A stretch of DNA of 64,000 nucleotides, taken from assembly GCA_033296685.1 (NCBI GenBank), contig MU854438.1, positions 34,512-98,511 of the forward strand, in the 5' to 3' direction. This DNA is from Parachaetomium inaequale (lineage: Eukaryota; Ascomycota; Sordariomycetes; Sordariales; Chaetomiaceae). Of the stretch, positions 44,710 through 56,316 are shown one piece after another. Each line of letters starts with the position of its first letter. Position 1 is the first letter of the stretch. The notes under the pieces are model-generated. The model was not told the origin of the DNA. It ran no database searches and saw nothing but the letters and a program-made list of their open reading frames with translations. Both the position numbers and the translations under genes were made by a program.

Positions 44710-46360
44710 ATGGCGGTCTCCAAACCGCCCCTCCGTCTCATCACCTTCCTCGCCCTCCTTTTCCTCAGCTCCCTCGTCAATGCCATCCCACACGACAACA
44801 AGAGCACCCTCACCCGCCGCTCCGTCACGCTCGACCTGCAGCGCAACCCCAACTATGCCCCCAACGGCCCGGCGGCGTACGCCCGCGCGCTCACGAAATG
44901 GGGTGCCAAAGTGCCGGCGGAGTTGGCCGCCTCCCTTGACGCGATGAGAGGTGACGGTTAGTTTGCTATCCTTAAGCCATACCCTACTATCCATCTCAAA
45001 ATAAACGAGTGGAGTGAGAAAGAGAATAAGATGCTGACAGACGACCCCTGGCAGTCGGCGTCGGCGACGTCGGCGCCGAGACGATCCGCGACGACCGCGA
45101 GTACCTGAGCCGCGTGGGGTTTGGCACGCCGCTGCAGTGGCTCAGTATGGATTTGGATACGGGGTCGGCGGATGTGTGAGTTCTTTTCTCGAGGAGTGAC
45201 GAAACTGGGTGGGGTGAAAGGGGCACTGAGTCTGACGACGTTAGATGGATCTACTCGTCCGAGACGCGGCAGCCGGTGGCGGGCGAGCGGCGGGTGTGGA
45301 AGATTGAGGAGTCGTCGACTGCCGAAAAGGTTGAGAACGGGACGTGGATGATTAGTTACGGTGAGTGAGTCCCTGCAACCCATCCATTCATGACCACGCA
45401 GACATCCATCCCCTCTCTCGCAACCCACAACTAACACATTAGTATCCAGGCGACGGCAGCGCCGCCTGGGGCACCCTCTACCGCGACACCCTCTCCCTCG
45501 CTTCCCTCACCCTCCCCAACGCAACCCTCGAATCCGCCGTCTCGGCCTCCTCCTCTTTGACCTCCGACCCCTACATCGACGGCATCTTCGGCCTCCCCTA
45601 CGCCCTCCCCTCCCAAACGGACCCGCAACAGCCCTCCGTCCTCTCCTCTCTCCTACCCTCCCTCGCCGCCCCCCTCTTCACAGTCGACCTCCGCCACCAC
45701 TCCTCCTCGGGAGCCTACACCTTCGGCTACGTCGACCCCTCCCGCCACAAGTCCTCCACGCCCATCTGGTACACCCCGCTCACACCCAACGCCACATTCT
45801 GGCAGTTCCCCTACTCCGGGATCCATGTGGGTGGGAACGACACCTGGTACACATCCAACTCCACCGCCATCGCCGACACGGGGACATCCCTCCTCCTTCT
45901 GGGGCGGCACGCAGCAGAGGTGTACTACGGCACCGTCCCCGGCGCGAGCAAGAACCTGACGGCGGGGGGGATCTGGACGTACCCCTGCACTCTTTCCACA
46001 CTCGAGAATGGGATGCTGCCCGACTTCGAAATCGGCTTTGAGAACGGGTTTGTCGCGCGCGTGCCAGGGCGGTTCATGAACTACACTGTGATGCCGGACG
46101 ATACCGGGAAGTGTATGGGGGGTTTGCAGGAGTGGGGGAATGGGGAGGATCTTGGGATTTTTGGGGATGTGTTTCTCAAGGCGGTCTATGCCGTGTTTGA
46201 TGTGGGCGGGGGGAGGATTGGGTTTGCCGAGAAGGAGTTGGAGGGGGAGGGGGATGACGGGGACGACGAGGACGGCGAGGACGGCGAAGAGAACGGCGAA
46301 GAGGACGGCGACGACAACGACGATGGGGACGACGGCGAGGAGACGGACGGCTCGGACTGA
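44710..46360 (+). CDS. Secreted pepsin-like aspartyl protease with acidic tail
   Basis: Four exons (44710-44956, 45055-45175, 45245-45360, 45450-46360) give 464 residues. A signal peptide is at about 1-25 (RLITFLALLFLSSLVNA), then a propeptide with TRR. Catalytic Asp residues are at DTGSADVW (about 117) and ADTGTSLLLL (about 304); SYGDGSAAWGTL contains the flap-side GDGS motif. Several N-glycosylation sequons are present (NATF, NDTW, NSTA, NYTV). The C-terminus is an unusual Asp/Glu/Gly-rich tail of about 40 residues instead of a GPI signal. Introns are in the first third. The acceptor of intron 1 is chosen by phase among two nearby AGs. Family MEROPS A1. Confidence 0.9.
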
Positions 46361-47275
46361 TCGCCTGGAGAAGGGCGAGGGCGGTGGTTGATGCGGGGGT
46401 ATCGGCACACGGGTTACCTACCCGCTTGTTGAGAGATGGTAAGGGGGCCTGTGGTCCGAAGTTAGCTGACAAGTCCCGATGAGTGGAGGCTGAATCAAGG
46501 TTTGATGCTCGTGATCTCCGGGCCTCGCAGGTGTGGTGTATCCCGGCTGATATCGCGGCATAATAAGCGCGGCTCTGGAGGTCGATCCCGTCTTGCGGCA
46601 GCCTGAATAACGTATGGTTAGACAATGAAATCTGCCTTGGGACGACGCATGCTCGGGTTCACCATCGTCTTCTCATCACATTGACAATGGGTATAGATTT
46701 AAAGACAGTACGTGTAGGTATCCAAAATGAAATTGCCAGCTCCCAGATCTCCGTGGCAGGATGTGTATGTACAGTTCGTATCCCGGCAGAACCACAGTCT
46801 GCCCGAACGTGGCGCTCTCCCCTCATGGGGCCCCTTCCTCCTCCGCCCCGTCACCTCGTCACAGTGTGAAAGATAACAAACGCCATGCAAGAAACCACCG
46901 TTGGGAAGTAGCTGAAAGGGGGTAAGAGAGGTAGGAGAGTGGCTCCGGGTCCGCATCCTTGTGCCAAAACATGACGGAAGGAGTTTGTCAGCCATGATGA
47001 CAGGCGTGTGTAGGCATGATGGCGGGCGCGGAAGCTCGGGCACAGGTCGTAGGGCCCACTGTCGTGCGTGCACTGGCTATTCCGCGGTGGCCGAGGCGCG
47101 GAGACGGGAGCCGAGCGGGAGCTGAGGGCCGGAGGGTTGGGCCGTGAATTAAGAAGGTCTAAGGTAAGTGGGTATAGAAGTCATCGTGTCGTACTCGTTC
47201 GCTGCTGCTGTCAGAGGATCCCAGCCTCCGGTGCCGTAGCGCGCTGGGCAGTGTGGGGGTGAGGTGTATCGCCGC
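46361..47275. other. Intergenic, convergent 3' regions
   Basis: No gene or structured element recognised. Confidence 0.5.
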
Positions 47276-48186
47276 CTAGGCGTCCCGCTCGCGATCACCG
47301 TCTGGCTCGGGGACAATAACATAGTCAGCAAAACTCGCGCTATCGGACAGGGACTTGACAGAGTCGGCGTCGCCCCCCGGGACAGGCAGCTCGTTTGCTC
47401 GGGCGGAGGGGTACACGCCGGCGCCGGGCTTGGGTGCACCGGTACGCGACTGCGCTTGCGTTCCTGGCGGCCGGGGGGCGACTGCGACTCGGGACGGACA
47501 GACAACGGACGGCTCGAATTCACCTTCGCTTCCCGCGGGGGTGGGCGGGAGCGCCCCCGGCACGGCGGGCTGTCCCTGTCGGGCGGTGCCCGGGCGGCTG
47601 CCGGCGTACTTTTGCTGCTGCTGCTCCCGCGCGCGGTTCTGGTCGGCCGGGTGGTCCTTGGCAGGGGGCGGCGGCGGCGCGTTGGGGTCGTTGGCCTTTG
47701 TGCTGGCGCTGGTGCTGGGGCCGCTGTTGGGGGCCTGGCCCTTCAGGCGCATCTCCATCTCGCGGATGCGGGCCTCGAGGGCCTCGAGCTCGGTGGTCTG
47801 GCTGGTGATTTGTTGCTTCCTGCAGGGCGGCGCGACAGATCAGCAATTGTTTGCGTGGCTAGGTCAGCGGGTGGCGTCGCGGTGGGTGACTGTTGGCGGG
47901 GTTGGGCGGTGCATTCATTGCATGGATGGCATGGATGGCATGGATGGGCCACTGACCGCTTGTCGACCTTCTCGTCGAGGTCGGCGACGCTGTTGTCGAT
48001 GCGGAAGATGTCCATCAGCTCCTGCGAGAACATCTGGGCGACGGTGCTGCAGCGGCGCGATGGCAGTCAGTGGCTTGTGTCTTGCCCGTCTCGCGCGTTC
48101 CGGCTGGAATAGGGGCACACGCACGATTGCGGGCGGCGGCCGTTGGGCTTCCACTCGCGGTCGAGCTCTTCGTCGGTCATGGTCAT
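47276..48186 (-). CDS. Small coiled-coil protein of unknown function
   Basis: Three exons (48186-48125, 48046-47957, 47819-47276) join in phase to 231 residues. The N-terminus reads MTMTDEELDREWKPNGRRPQ; exon 2 gives VAQMFSQELMDIFRIDNSVA then DLDEKVDKR, and exon 3 starts a short coiled coil (QQITSQTTELEALEARIREM). The rest is Pro/Gln/Ala-rich and probably disordered, ending SFADYVIVPEPDGDRERDA. The ordered first about 85 residues look conserved in style. No family is recognised, and there is no signal peptide or membrane segment. Two ATGs lie in frame at the start; the outer one is used. Confidence 0.7.
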
Positions 48187-49321
48187 GGCGGCGGCGACGG
48201 AGGGTCAGTGGAAAAGGCAGAAAGGGCGCAAAATATGCTGTGCTTTGCGGGCAGGAGCTGTGCGTGCGTCGTCGGTGCGTTGCGAGACAGTTGTGAGTTG
48301 CAGGAGCAACTTGAAGCAAGGCTCGAGGTGGGTTCCGGGTCTGGGGAGATGGGCCTTGATCAAATGCTCATCAAAGCGTCAAATCGTTAACGTTAGCGTC
48401 ACAGTGCGCCCTGCACGCGCTGCGGGGGCCTCCTGATGGCCTGGAGCGCGGCCTAGCCTGTTCGGGGATGGTGCGCGGGCCTGTCAGGGGTTGGCGGGTC
48501 TGCCAGTCGAGATCCCGGTTGGACCCAAACCCGAACCACTGGCGGCTCCCTTCGGCACGGGTCGCCGCAGTGTGACCCGCCGAATCAGGGGGGCGCGCTC
48601 ACACTTTGAGAGGCGCATTGCACGCTGCCCTCCTTTTCCTCCCTTTTCCCCAAAAATACACCTCGATGCAGTCTCCGGTGACTCGGTCCGCCGGCACCCA
48701 GGGTCATGTTAAAAAAAAAACAGGCATTTCCTGGCGCGCGTGAGAGCAGCCAGGATCAGCCGCTAAAATGCGGCTTGCGGGGGGCATTCGGTTGCTTTGT
48801 GGTGGCATCCCTGAGATGATCCAAATCTCGAGGCATAATGACCTCATTTCTTATTATTTATTGGCGTTTTGTGCAGTCCGGTTGTCGACCCGAAGCTAAC
48901 CATAGCTCTAGCCCTTGATAAGGCAGGTTACTCCCTTCCCAGGCTCCCAAGCAACCGCATGATGAACAGTTTGGTTCAAGTTCATCATATCTCGAGCAGC
49001 CGAGCTAGCCGGGACCTGGATGGCATTCAACAGTTTGAACGGGGAAGTGTTTCAATACACATGATTGAACCGTCTTGTTGATGAGAACAACTCTTCCGCT
49101 CGTCGACCTGGTACACGTAAGGTATGGGTAGATAAGATACCCATGCTGAGCTTCAGAAACTGGGAAAGCAACGCGGACCCGGGTCCAGATGAGAACTTGA
49201 ACAACAAAGAGACGGTTGGCAGGGCAGGACATGAATCGGCTCCAAGCAGCTTTTATATATACCTAGCATGTAGATCGTACTCGTCGTACTCCCTCACGTC
49301 CGCTGCAAAGTAGAATCACTC
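48187..49321. other. Intergenic region
   Basis: Upstream of the coiled-coil gene (left) and 3' of the arginase-family gene (right). An A10 run lies at about 48711-48720. No gene recognised. Confidence 0.5.
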
Positions 49322-50285
49322 CTAGTCCCTCGGTTGCAACAAACCTCGGCCCTTCAACCCGTTGAGCACTCCCTCGACCGCCTTGATAGAAAGCCCCGCA
49401 AGACGTTGTGCCGACTCATCCCCGTCGCACAGCGGATCGAACGAGGCAATAGTAAAAGCCATCGGCGCCGTCTTGTCCAAGATGGCCGCCATGCAGCCCG
49501 TGATGTCCTCCTCAAACAGGCCACCCGAGCACGCAAAGGGGTTCGCCTTGCCCAGCGTGGCATCCATCACATCCACGTCGAGGTGCACCAACACGGCCGC
49601 ATCGTTGCCCTCGACAAACCGCTCCTCCAATTCCTTCCTCACACCAGCCGCGAAATCGACCTTCTTCGTCGCGTCCCCCGAAACAACACCCATATCTGAC
49701 GCCTCAACCCGACCCCTCTCCAACTCATTCACGTCCCGCATACCACAATGCACAACCCTGCGCAACAGCCACGGCCGGAAGCCAGGCACCGAGCTCACCA
49801 GCGCCCTCCAGCACTCCCCGGCCATCATGGCAATCCCCTGACTATCAAAATACCCACTAACCATGCTGTCGGGCACGTTATAATCATCGTGCGCGTCGAA
49901 CCACACGCACCCGAGCGCGTCGTCCTCCGCGCCCCTCAACTCATCTGACCCCCACAGCCCGGCCGCCACGCCGACGCTGATGCAGCAGTTGCCGGCCAGG
50001 ACGATGGGGAAGGAGGCCCGGTTGCGTGCGGCCGTCACGGCTAGCGAGACGCGCCGGATGAGTTCGAAGGTGCGCCCGATCTCGCCTTCGAAGGCGTCGG
50101 CCACGGGCGGGATCTCGAGTTCGTGGATGGGGAGGTTTTGGGCGCGGAGGAGGGAGAGGAGGCCCGCGGATTTGAGGTAGTCGGGCCCTTCGCTGACGCG
50201 GCTGCGGTGGATGGGGCTGTCGCGGAGGCCGACGTGGTAGGGGGCTGAGATGACGGTGATGGAGGTGAGGATTTGGGGGGGGCAT
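49322..50285 (-). CDS. Arginase/agmatinase-family ureohydrolase with an apparent frameshift at the start
   Basis: About 320 residues. Mn-binding motifs are CVWFDAHDDYNVPD (about residue 128) and LVHLDVDVMDATLG (about 234). The usual GGDHS motif is replaced by LAGNCCISVG, so the first His ligand is Cys, as in some uncharacterised arginase-family members. The best ATG (50285, context GCCACCATG) is followed by C8; it reads the wrong frame, while dropping one C would put it in frame with the conserved body starting QILTSITVISAPYHVGLRD. No in-frame ATG lies upstream within this exon. Either the base is a sequencing or assembly error, or the gene uses an undetected upstream exon, or it is newly broken. 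The body itself is intact. The substrate is unknown. Confidence 0.75.
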
Positions 50286-50701
50286 GGTGGCGGGTGGCGG
50301 GTTCGGGCTGTTTCCAGTCTGGCGCGGTGAGGTTGTGTGTCGCGGGGTGTGTTGAAAGAGGGAGAGGGTAAAGGCTCGGCGTTGTCTAAATGAGGAGTCA
50401 GCGACCGTGCCGTTGGAGATAGAGACTAGAGTTGGTTCGACCGGTGACTCACCTCGCGCCGTCGGCCCACTCTACCTGAAGGGGTGATCTAATGACGGCA
50501 TCCATGCCGCGTCTTTGAATAAGTCGAGGCGATTCCCAGCATCTAAACTACAAAATCCGTCGACTTCAGGGAGCCAGCAAAAGCCACCACGCCTCACCAA
50601 ACATCACACTGTCACAAACACAACGCCGGCCACACTTGATACCAATGCCAACCATCAAATTGCACACAGCCCAACCCTCAACGCTGGCAACACAAATACA
50701 A
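50286..50701. other. Intergenic: arginase-family upstream region
   Basis: Divergent spacer to the doubtful gene at 50702. A first coding exon of the arginase-family gene could lie here, but none is obvious. Confidence 0.4.
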
Positions 50702-51315
50702 TGGCCAAAGGCAAAAACAAGCCGTACAAAGCCCCCAAGCGCAGCCCCAACCAACCCCCCGACCCCCCTACTCAGACTCCTCCCTCAAACACTACCGGCA
50801 CGCCGCATACAGATACTCAAGCTAAAACCCTCCTCCTCCAAAACCCCCTCCTCGCTGCCGCCTCTTACAAAAATAGGGAGGGTCGGGTCGGTGAGGGGGC
50901 GGAGGCGGGATCTCGAACGGAGGGGGCATCTGGCTGGTGGATGTACCCGAGGGTTTGAGGATGGGGGAGTTTTTTGACGCCGTGTTTGCGGTGAATTGGG
51001 AGTATGAATGGGGCAGTGAGTTGGGCGCGTGGGTGGCGTGGAGTGGGAGGGGGGAGATGGGGTGTGAGAAGCATGTGCGAGACATGGAGGGGGTGGTGGT
51101 GGTGGTGGCTGGCCGAGGCGGATTTGGTAATTGGTGGGCATGATGTTGATACAACGCGGTATTGGGGGGGTCGGTGCACATTCCATACTTGGGGGAACTG
51201 CTTCCTGACGCAGCGGACGAGGGGTGTGTTTCTGTGTGAGGAGTACAAGCCCGGGGGGCGGCTGTGGTTGCCGCGGAAAGCGGAACTGACGGATGGTGAT
51301 TCGGATTCTGATTAA
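50702..51315 (+). pseudogene. Doubtful small gene with broken frame
   Basis: Starts well at ATG 50702 (MAKGKNKPYKAPKRSPNQ, then LLLQNPLLAAASYKNR). The frame then ends at 50958. A second frame gives protein-like IWLVDVPEGLRMGEFFDAVF and WEYEWGSELGAWVAW at 50926-51090. A third frame gives FLCEEYKPGGRLWLPRK and an acidic end at 51200-51315. The switches occur in G-rich runs and near a GTG repeat (51093-51108), and no convincing introns join them. It may be a frame-broken gene or chance open frames in GC-rich DNA. Confidence 0.3.
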
Positions 51316-52101
51316 CTTGGAGAGTTGGGGGGGGGGGGGGGGGTAAGCCTCGATGTCGGAAGATGGTGTGACGGGCCGGGGGGTATGTGATAGCGAAACA
51401 AGGGATCATGCCACGGAGCTTCTGGATAAGCACCACCGACGACAGGACAGCCAGTGTCACCTCCCATCGTGATAGCATACGCTGTTGTCAGGTGTCTAGA
51501 TGAGACATGTGTGTCGCCCGAGTGTACCTTACGGTGCCAGATCTGGTGAATGGGCTTTTTCCAGCAGCGGTGGCACGATATTCAGAGTACAACGTACTGC
51601 CCCTCTGTCTTGCTAACTATATCTTGTTACGTACACCGATGCCCAGGTCTCCCCGCGGTACCATGCCTCCGAAGCAGCCTTTACGGGACCTCCTATGTAT
51701 GGAGCGAGGAATAAGCCCGGCAGGACATCCGTAGGCCAGAGTTCGCACGCCGTAGACCCCCCGACCATGTATACCATCATACACCAGTCTTCTAACCAAC
51801 CAAGACTTGCTAATGCCCCGTTTCTTTCCTAGAGCAGCATATATGAGGCCTTGATCCCTGTACGTCTCTGCTCCCTCGGCATGCGCCGCAATACAATACC
51901 CGGGCGGAAGCCATCAAACTGTCCGCCGCCAGTCCGGGAAAGTCATACGGCATATGAGGTACGGGACGGGCAAGTCCCGGTCCCTGGAATGGAGAGGAAC
52001 CCGGCTCCCAGGCCAGGACCAAAGATAGTCACACGAAACGCCGATCCCTGATCGAGCAAGCGCACGAACGACGTTTGTGCTCCTTACACCCCGTGCTCAC
52101 G

Positions 52102-52108
52102 GGCTAAA
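52102..52108 (+). promoter_or_regulatory. Candidate XlnR/Xyr1 site
   Basis: GGCTAAA, the consensus bound by the fungal xylanase activator, about 620 bp before the xylanase ATG. A related GGGTAAA is at 52456-52462. Prediction by sequence only. Confidence 0.4.
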
Positions 52109-52522
52109 CTGCTCAATATCCTCGCCTCCTACATCCGCAGACGGGAGGACACTGCGGCTCCGCGGAGATTGTGGCTAATGAGAACACAAGTCCGATGTAT
52201 AGTGCAACCCCCCGAGGAATGGCGAGCGTGGTTAATTTTGGCATCTTCCAGACGGAGCAGGCAGGATGAGAACTTGACGACTCCAAGCTCGTGATCTGTT
52301 CCCTATATCCAGACACCATTGTGACCCGGGACTGCCAGACTCCCGCGCCAATAACATGCAGCAATGGCATGTTGCTACCTACGGTTTGCCGGCTGATCTC
52401 GGAGAATATTGCGAATAGGTACGGGGCGATCTTGGCGCTTTATGGAAAAAGCCTGGGGTAAATCTCGTGCGTTCTTGGGACCTTAATCGGGTGTTTTCAC
52501 CAGCATCACCGGCAATGAGGAT

Positions 52523-52528
52523 GCGGGG
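52523..52528 (+). promoter_or_regulatory. Candidate CreA carbon-repression site
   Basis: GCGGGG fits the SYGGRG consensus of CreA/Cre1, about 200 bp before the xylanase ATG. Short motif, so chance occurrence is possible. Confidence 0.3.
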
Positions 52529-52621
52529 TGCAGGACGGGGGACCTATCAGACGACAGCCAAGTCCAGAATCCGGAAGCCATGCTATAATCGTGATCGAGG
52601 CTGGGCGCAAGGCGAAAATAC

Positions 52622-52627
52622 TATAAA
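52622..52627 (+). promoter_or_regulatory. TATA box of xylanase gene
   Basis: TATAAA about 100 bp before the ATG at 52725, the usual spacing for highly inducible fungal genes. Confidence 0.55.
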
Positions 52628-52724
52628 GCGTCAGCGGGAGACCGACATGATCGACATGCTATCGGCAGCAGCACTCACAAGACAACAGCCTCCCTCATAG
52701 CAACTCTAGCTCGGACGCTTCGTC

Positions 52725-53439
52725 ATGGTCTCGTTCACTCTCCTCCTCACGGCTCTCGCCGCCACCGTTACCGCCAGCCCGCTCGAGGCCCTCAAGCGTG
52801 GTATCCAACCGGGCACAGGAAACCACGACGGGTTCTTCTACTCGTTCTGGACCGACGGCCGCGGATCTGTTGACTACAACAACGGACCCCGTGGCTCGTA
52901 CAGCGTCTCGTGGAACAATGTCAACAACTGGGTTGGCGGCAAGGGCTGGAACCCGGGCCCCCCGCGGAAGGTTGCCTACAACGGAACCTGGAACAACTAC
53001 AATGTGAACAGCTGTATGTTCATCCCCATCCCGGTATGGTTTCGAGTCCAGGGAAACTGACATGACGGCAGACCTCGCCCTGTACGGCTGGACCACCAAC
53101 CCCCTCGTCGAATACTACATCGTCGAGGCGTACGGCACGTACAACCCCTCGTCCGGCACGTCGCGGCTCGGAACCATCGACGACGACGGCGGCACCTACG
53201 ACATCTACAAGACCCGGCGCGTCAACCAGCCGTCCATCCAGGGCACCTCAACCTTTGACCAGTACTGGTCCGTCCGCCGCAACAAGCGCGTCGGCGGCAC
53301 CATCGACACGGGCAAGCACTTTGACGAGTGGAAGAAGCAGGGCAACCTCAACCTCGGCACGTGGAACTACATGATCATGGCCAGCGAGGGCTACCAGAGC
53401 TCTGGGTCTGCCAACATCGAGGTCCGGGCTGCGTCTTGA
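52725..53439 (+). CDS. GH11 endo-1,4-beta-xylanase
   Basis: Secreted enzyme cutting xylan backbones. Two exons (52725-53013, 53072-53439) give 218 residues. A signal peptide is at about 1-18 (FTLLLTALAATVTASP), then a short propeptide ending LKR, a Kex2-like site. The GH11 core is visible: GFFYSFWTDGRGSVDYNNG, then VEYYIVEAYGTYNP with nucleophile Glu about 109 (in PLVEYY), and IMASEGYQSSGSA with acid/base Glu about 202. The 58-bp intron sits in NS-YLALYGW, a common place in fungal GH11 genes. There is no cellulose-binding module. The promoter has XlnR-type and CreA-type motifs and a TATA box. Confidence 0.96.
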
Positions 53440-54618
53440 GGGGGTCACGGGCGATGGGGGTATAGCAGGTCATCTAGTAGTCGTGGGCCATTCGACTGCC
53501 GTGTTGGACCTGCAGGCATCGAATTGGAAGCATGGAAGTTTGCGTGGGAAGATTGTGTACATACAAGGAACCCGTCACATGCTTTTCTACCCTGTGCTCT
53601 TGCTCTCTCAGTCTTATGTTGGACCCAAAGCTTCCATTTGTTGGTGCTGTGAATGACTGAAGCCCGTTTATATGCTTAATTAAGAGGCCGTCGATGTGGG
53701 AGTGCCCTGTCTAAGCCTCCAAGACAAGCCAGATGAGACACTCGTAGCACCCTACCAACGGACTGCGACCTCCAAGAGAAAGCCGAAGTGATATTAAGTC
53801 CGATCAACACAAACACAGGATAAAGACCCCCCACGGCTCTAGCCATGGGAGCTTCTCGGAAAAGGTCACATCGACCGGATACCTACAAATCTACAACAGG
53901 GGCAAGAGCGACGGCTTCTTCAATGTCCTCGCCATCGCCCGGGAAATCTGGGTCTGCCTCCAGGGACCCAGGTGTGCAAAGAAACCACATCAACAACCCC
54001 CGACCGGTTGAACTCACACAAGTCTGCGATTGTAGACCCAAGCTGATTCTATTCGTGTAACTGCCTGACAGTCCAACAAGATGGTAGCGCGAGGCCAGTA
54101 CCTGCCGGCGTGTTGGGGAAATACTCTAGCTTCTCCAACTCTCCCGGGACGCTTTTGAGTGTATCTGTATCCTTACCTTGCAGTAGACCCTTTTATTCGG
54201 CAGACAACACAAGGATCGCGCCGATCACCCGGCACGCCCCTATTGGCGGAGCGGCAACGCAGCCGCACACTTATAAGATATGCCCACGCAGCACTCTCGG
54301 CAGTTGACTCGCAGCTACTTCGTATCGTACGTTGCGTGCGGATCAATCTCCAACAATTCTCCCTTCATCTGGGTATTTACAACCGCCACGTTGTGGGACT
54401 GCGGATGGTAAATTGGGCATTCAGGGGTAAAAGCTTCTCCTCACGGCTACTCCTCACCGAAGGTAGCACAGAATCTGATGCCGCGGGAGCTGGGTTTCTA
54501 GAAGCATTCCGTAGATTTGCTATTTAATGGCCGCTCTATGTCCCATTTGTTGAAGTAGCTACATGTGATGCGGAGATCTCACCTGCCAGTGCTGTCAGAC
54601 TGCCTCAACATCATTGCC
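53440..54618. other. Intergenic between xylanase and three-module secreted protein
   Basis: No gene recognised. The frame at 54565-54618 is in phase with the next gene but would place extra residues before its signal peptide. Confidence 0.5.
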
Positions 54619-56316
54619 ATGCGTCTCCTTCTTGCTGCTGCTTTGGCAGCCGTGCTTGTCTCGGCACAGGCTCCGTCTGCTGGATGCACCGCAAAGTCCT
54701 TCTCAATCCCGAGTTGGCTCATCCAAGACGTGAAGCACGCCGAGGGGGTTATCTCGTTTGGCCTCTCGAACCGAGCCACCAACTACACGGCAAGCCTGGC
54801 CTGCGAGACAAAGAAGACCGGTTTGAATGCCTGCGCCATCCAGGGGACGCCGTCGTCAAACGACACGCTCGAGGCTTCGGTTGAAATCAGCGGAGACCCC
54901 ACGACGTTCCACCTGAAGCAGTCGTGGACCTGTGACGACCGGGGCAAGGCGTAAGTCATCTGTACAGAGTTTCGAAGAAAGATAGATTCGACGGTCTAAC
55001 AACCCCAGCTTGACCTTCACAGCGGTAGGAAGCACCTCGGCCGCCTCAAACTACACCTCGCCACTGCTCGTCAAGGGGTCCCTCACCTCACCGGTGGCCA
55101 TCACGCCGGCCTACCCCGAGGGCCCCAAGGGCCACGACTCGCCCGGATGCACCGCACGTTCCGAGAAGCCCTACTGGACGCTGTCCTCGGTCCACTACAC
55201 CGACGAGCCCGGCGACGGCGAGGGCACCCTCCCGTTCCAGAACTTCAACGTGATCGTGACCAACCCCGCCAACGACTACCAAGCCAGCTGCATGCCGGGC
55301 GGCTCCTTCGGCGGCCCGCCCAGCCTCACCCGCCTCACCTGCGCCGGGTACGAGTTCCAGTCCTCCCTAGTCGGGCAGTACCCGATCCTAACCAGCGCCT
55401 CCTTCGACCCGGCCACGGGCACCTTTTCCCTCAACCAAACCTGGTTCTGCGACGACACCGACGCCGCGAAGCCGTAAGCCTCCTCCTCCTCTTACCCTCC
55501 ACCCTTCAAAGCCTACTTGTAACTAACCACTTTCTTTTCCCCTTAGCCTCCAAATAACCGCCACAGGCACGACCCCCCTCCCCTTCGAATGCAACACCAC
55601 CCCAGCCCCCCAAAACCAAACCAACCGCTACTGCACCACCTTCCCGGCCTCCATCCCCTTCCTAGGCACCCTCGAGGGCACAGCCGTCACCCTCCGCCCC
55701 TACGCCCTCGAGGATCCCTCCCCCCAATCCACCCGCGGCGACGGCTGCACGCTCACCTCCATCTTCGACCCGCGCTGGCAGTTCAGCCATTTCCAGGTTA
55801 ATCAGGAGAGCGGCGTGACGTTTGAGATTATACTGACGGCGGCGGATCGGGGGTTTCAGTATCCCATTCCGGTTTATCAGGGGGCTGCTCTGAAGGGGGA
55901 GGAGGGGTGGTATGAGTGTGAGATTGGGGCGGACGGGGGGAATGGGCTGCCGTTGTGGCCGTATAAGTGCAGTTTTAGGTATGATGGTGGGAACAAGGAG
56001 GAAGAGGGGGGGAGGGGTTTGGTGGTGCGGGCGGAGTGGGAGTGCAGGGATTTGGATGGGGGGCATCCGTGAGTTCTCCTTTTCTGTCTTCCGCTCTCTC
56101 TGTCTCTGTTATGGGGTTGTGAGGTGTGGATTAAGGGGGGCTATGCTAACGGTCTGGTGTGGAAATAGGGTCAAGTTTAGCGGCGTCACGACGACGACTG
56201 TCAACAGCACGCTGACGTGTGAAACGGTTGACGGGCAGTCGCAGTGCACGACGGCTGATCCGGGGTATACCTGGGTTGCTCCTATTTCGAATGTGACGTG
56301 GGGGAAGTCGGATTAG
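54619..56316 (+). CDS. Secreted protein with three related Cys/Trp modules
   Basis: Four exons (54619-54950, 55009-55473, 55547-56068, 56169-56316) give 488 residues. ATG 54619 is chosen because a signal peptide follows directly (MRLLLAAALAAVLVSAQ). Three modules of roughly 110-180 residues end in similar motifs: HLKQSWTCDDRGKALTFTA, SLNQTWFCDDTDAAKPLQIT and VVRAEWECRDLDGGHPVKFS. Introns fall in the same phase and at the same point of each module, just after the Asp-rich motif. Many sequons (NYTA, NYTS, NQTW, NSTL) support secretion. I do not recognise the family; apoplastic or wall proteins of similar look are common in fungi. No catalytic motif seen. Confidence 0.8.

Larger units (their letters stand above)
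51316..52724. other. Intergenic: xylanase upstream region
   Basis: A G17 homopolymer lies at 51327-51343. The right half is the xylanase promoter, whose sites are listed separately. No gene recognised. Confidence 0.5.

Noticed and set aside
50822..51478. 218-codon minus-strand Pro/His-rich ORF
   Set aside because: Composition is that of a shadow of G-rich plus-strand sequence, including the G17 run.
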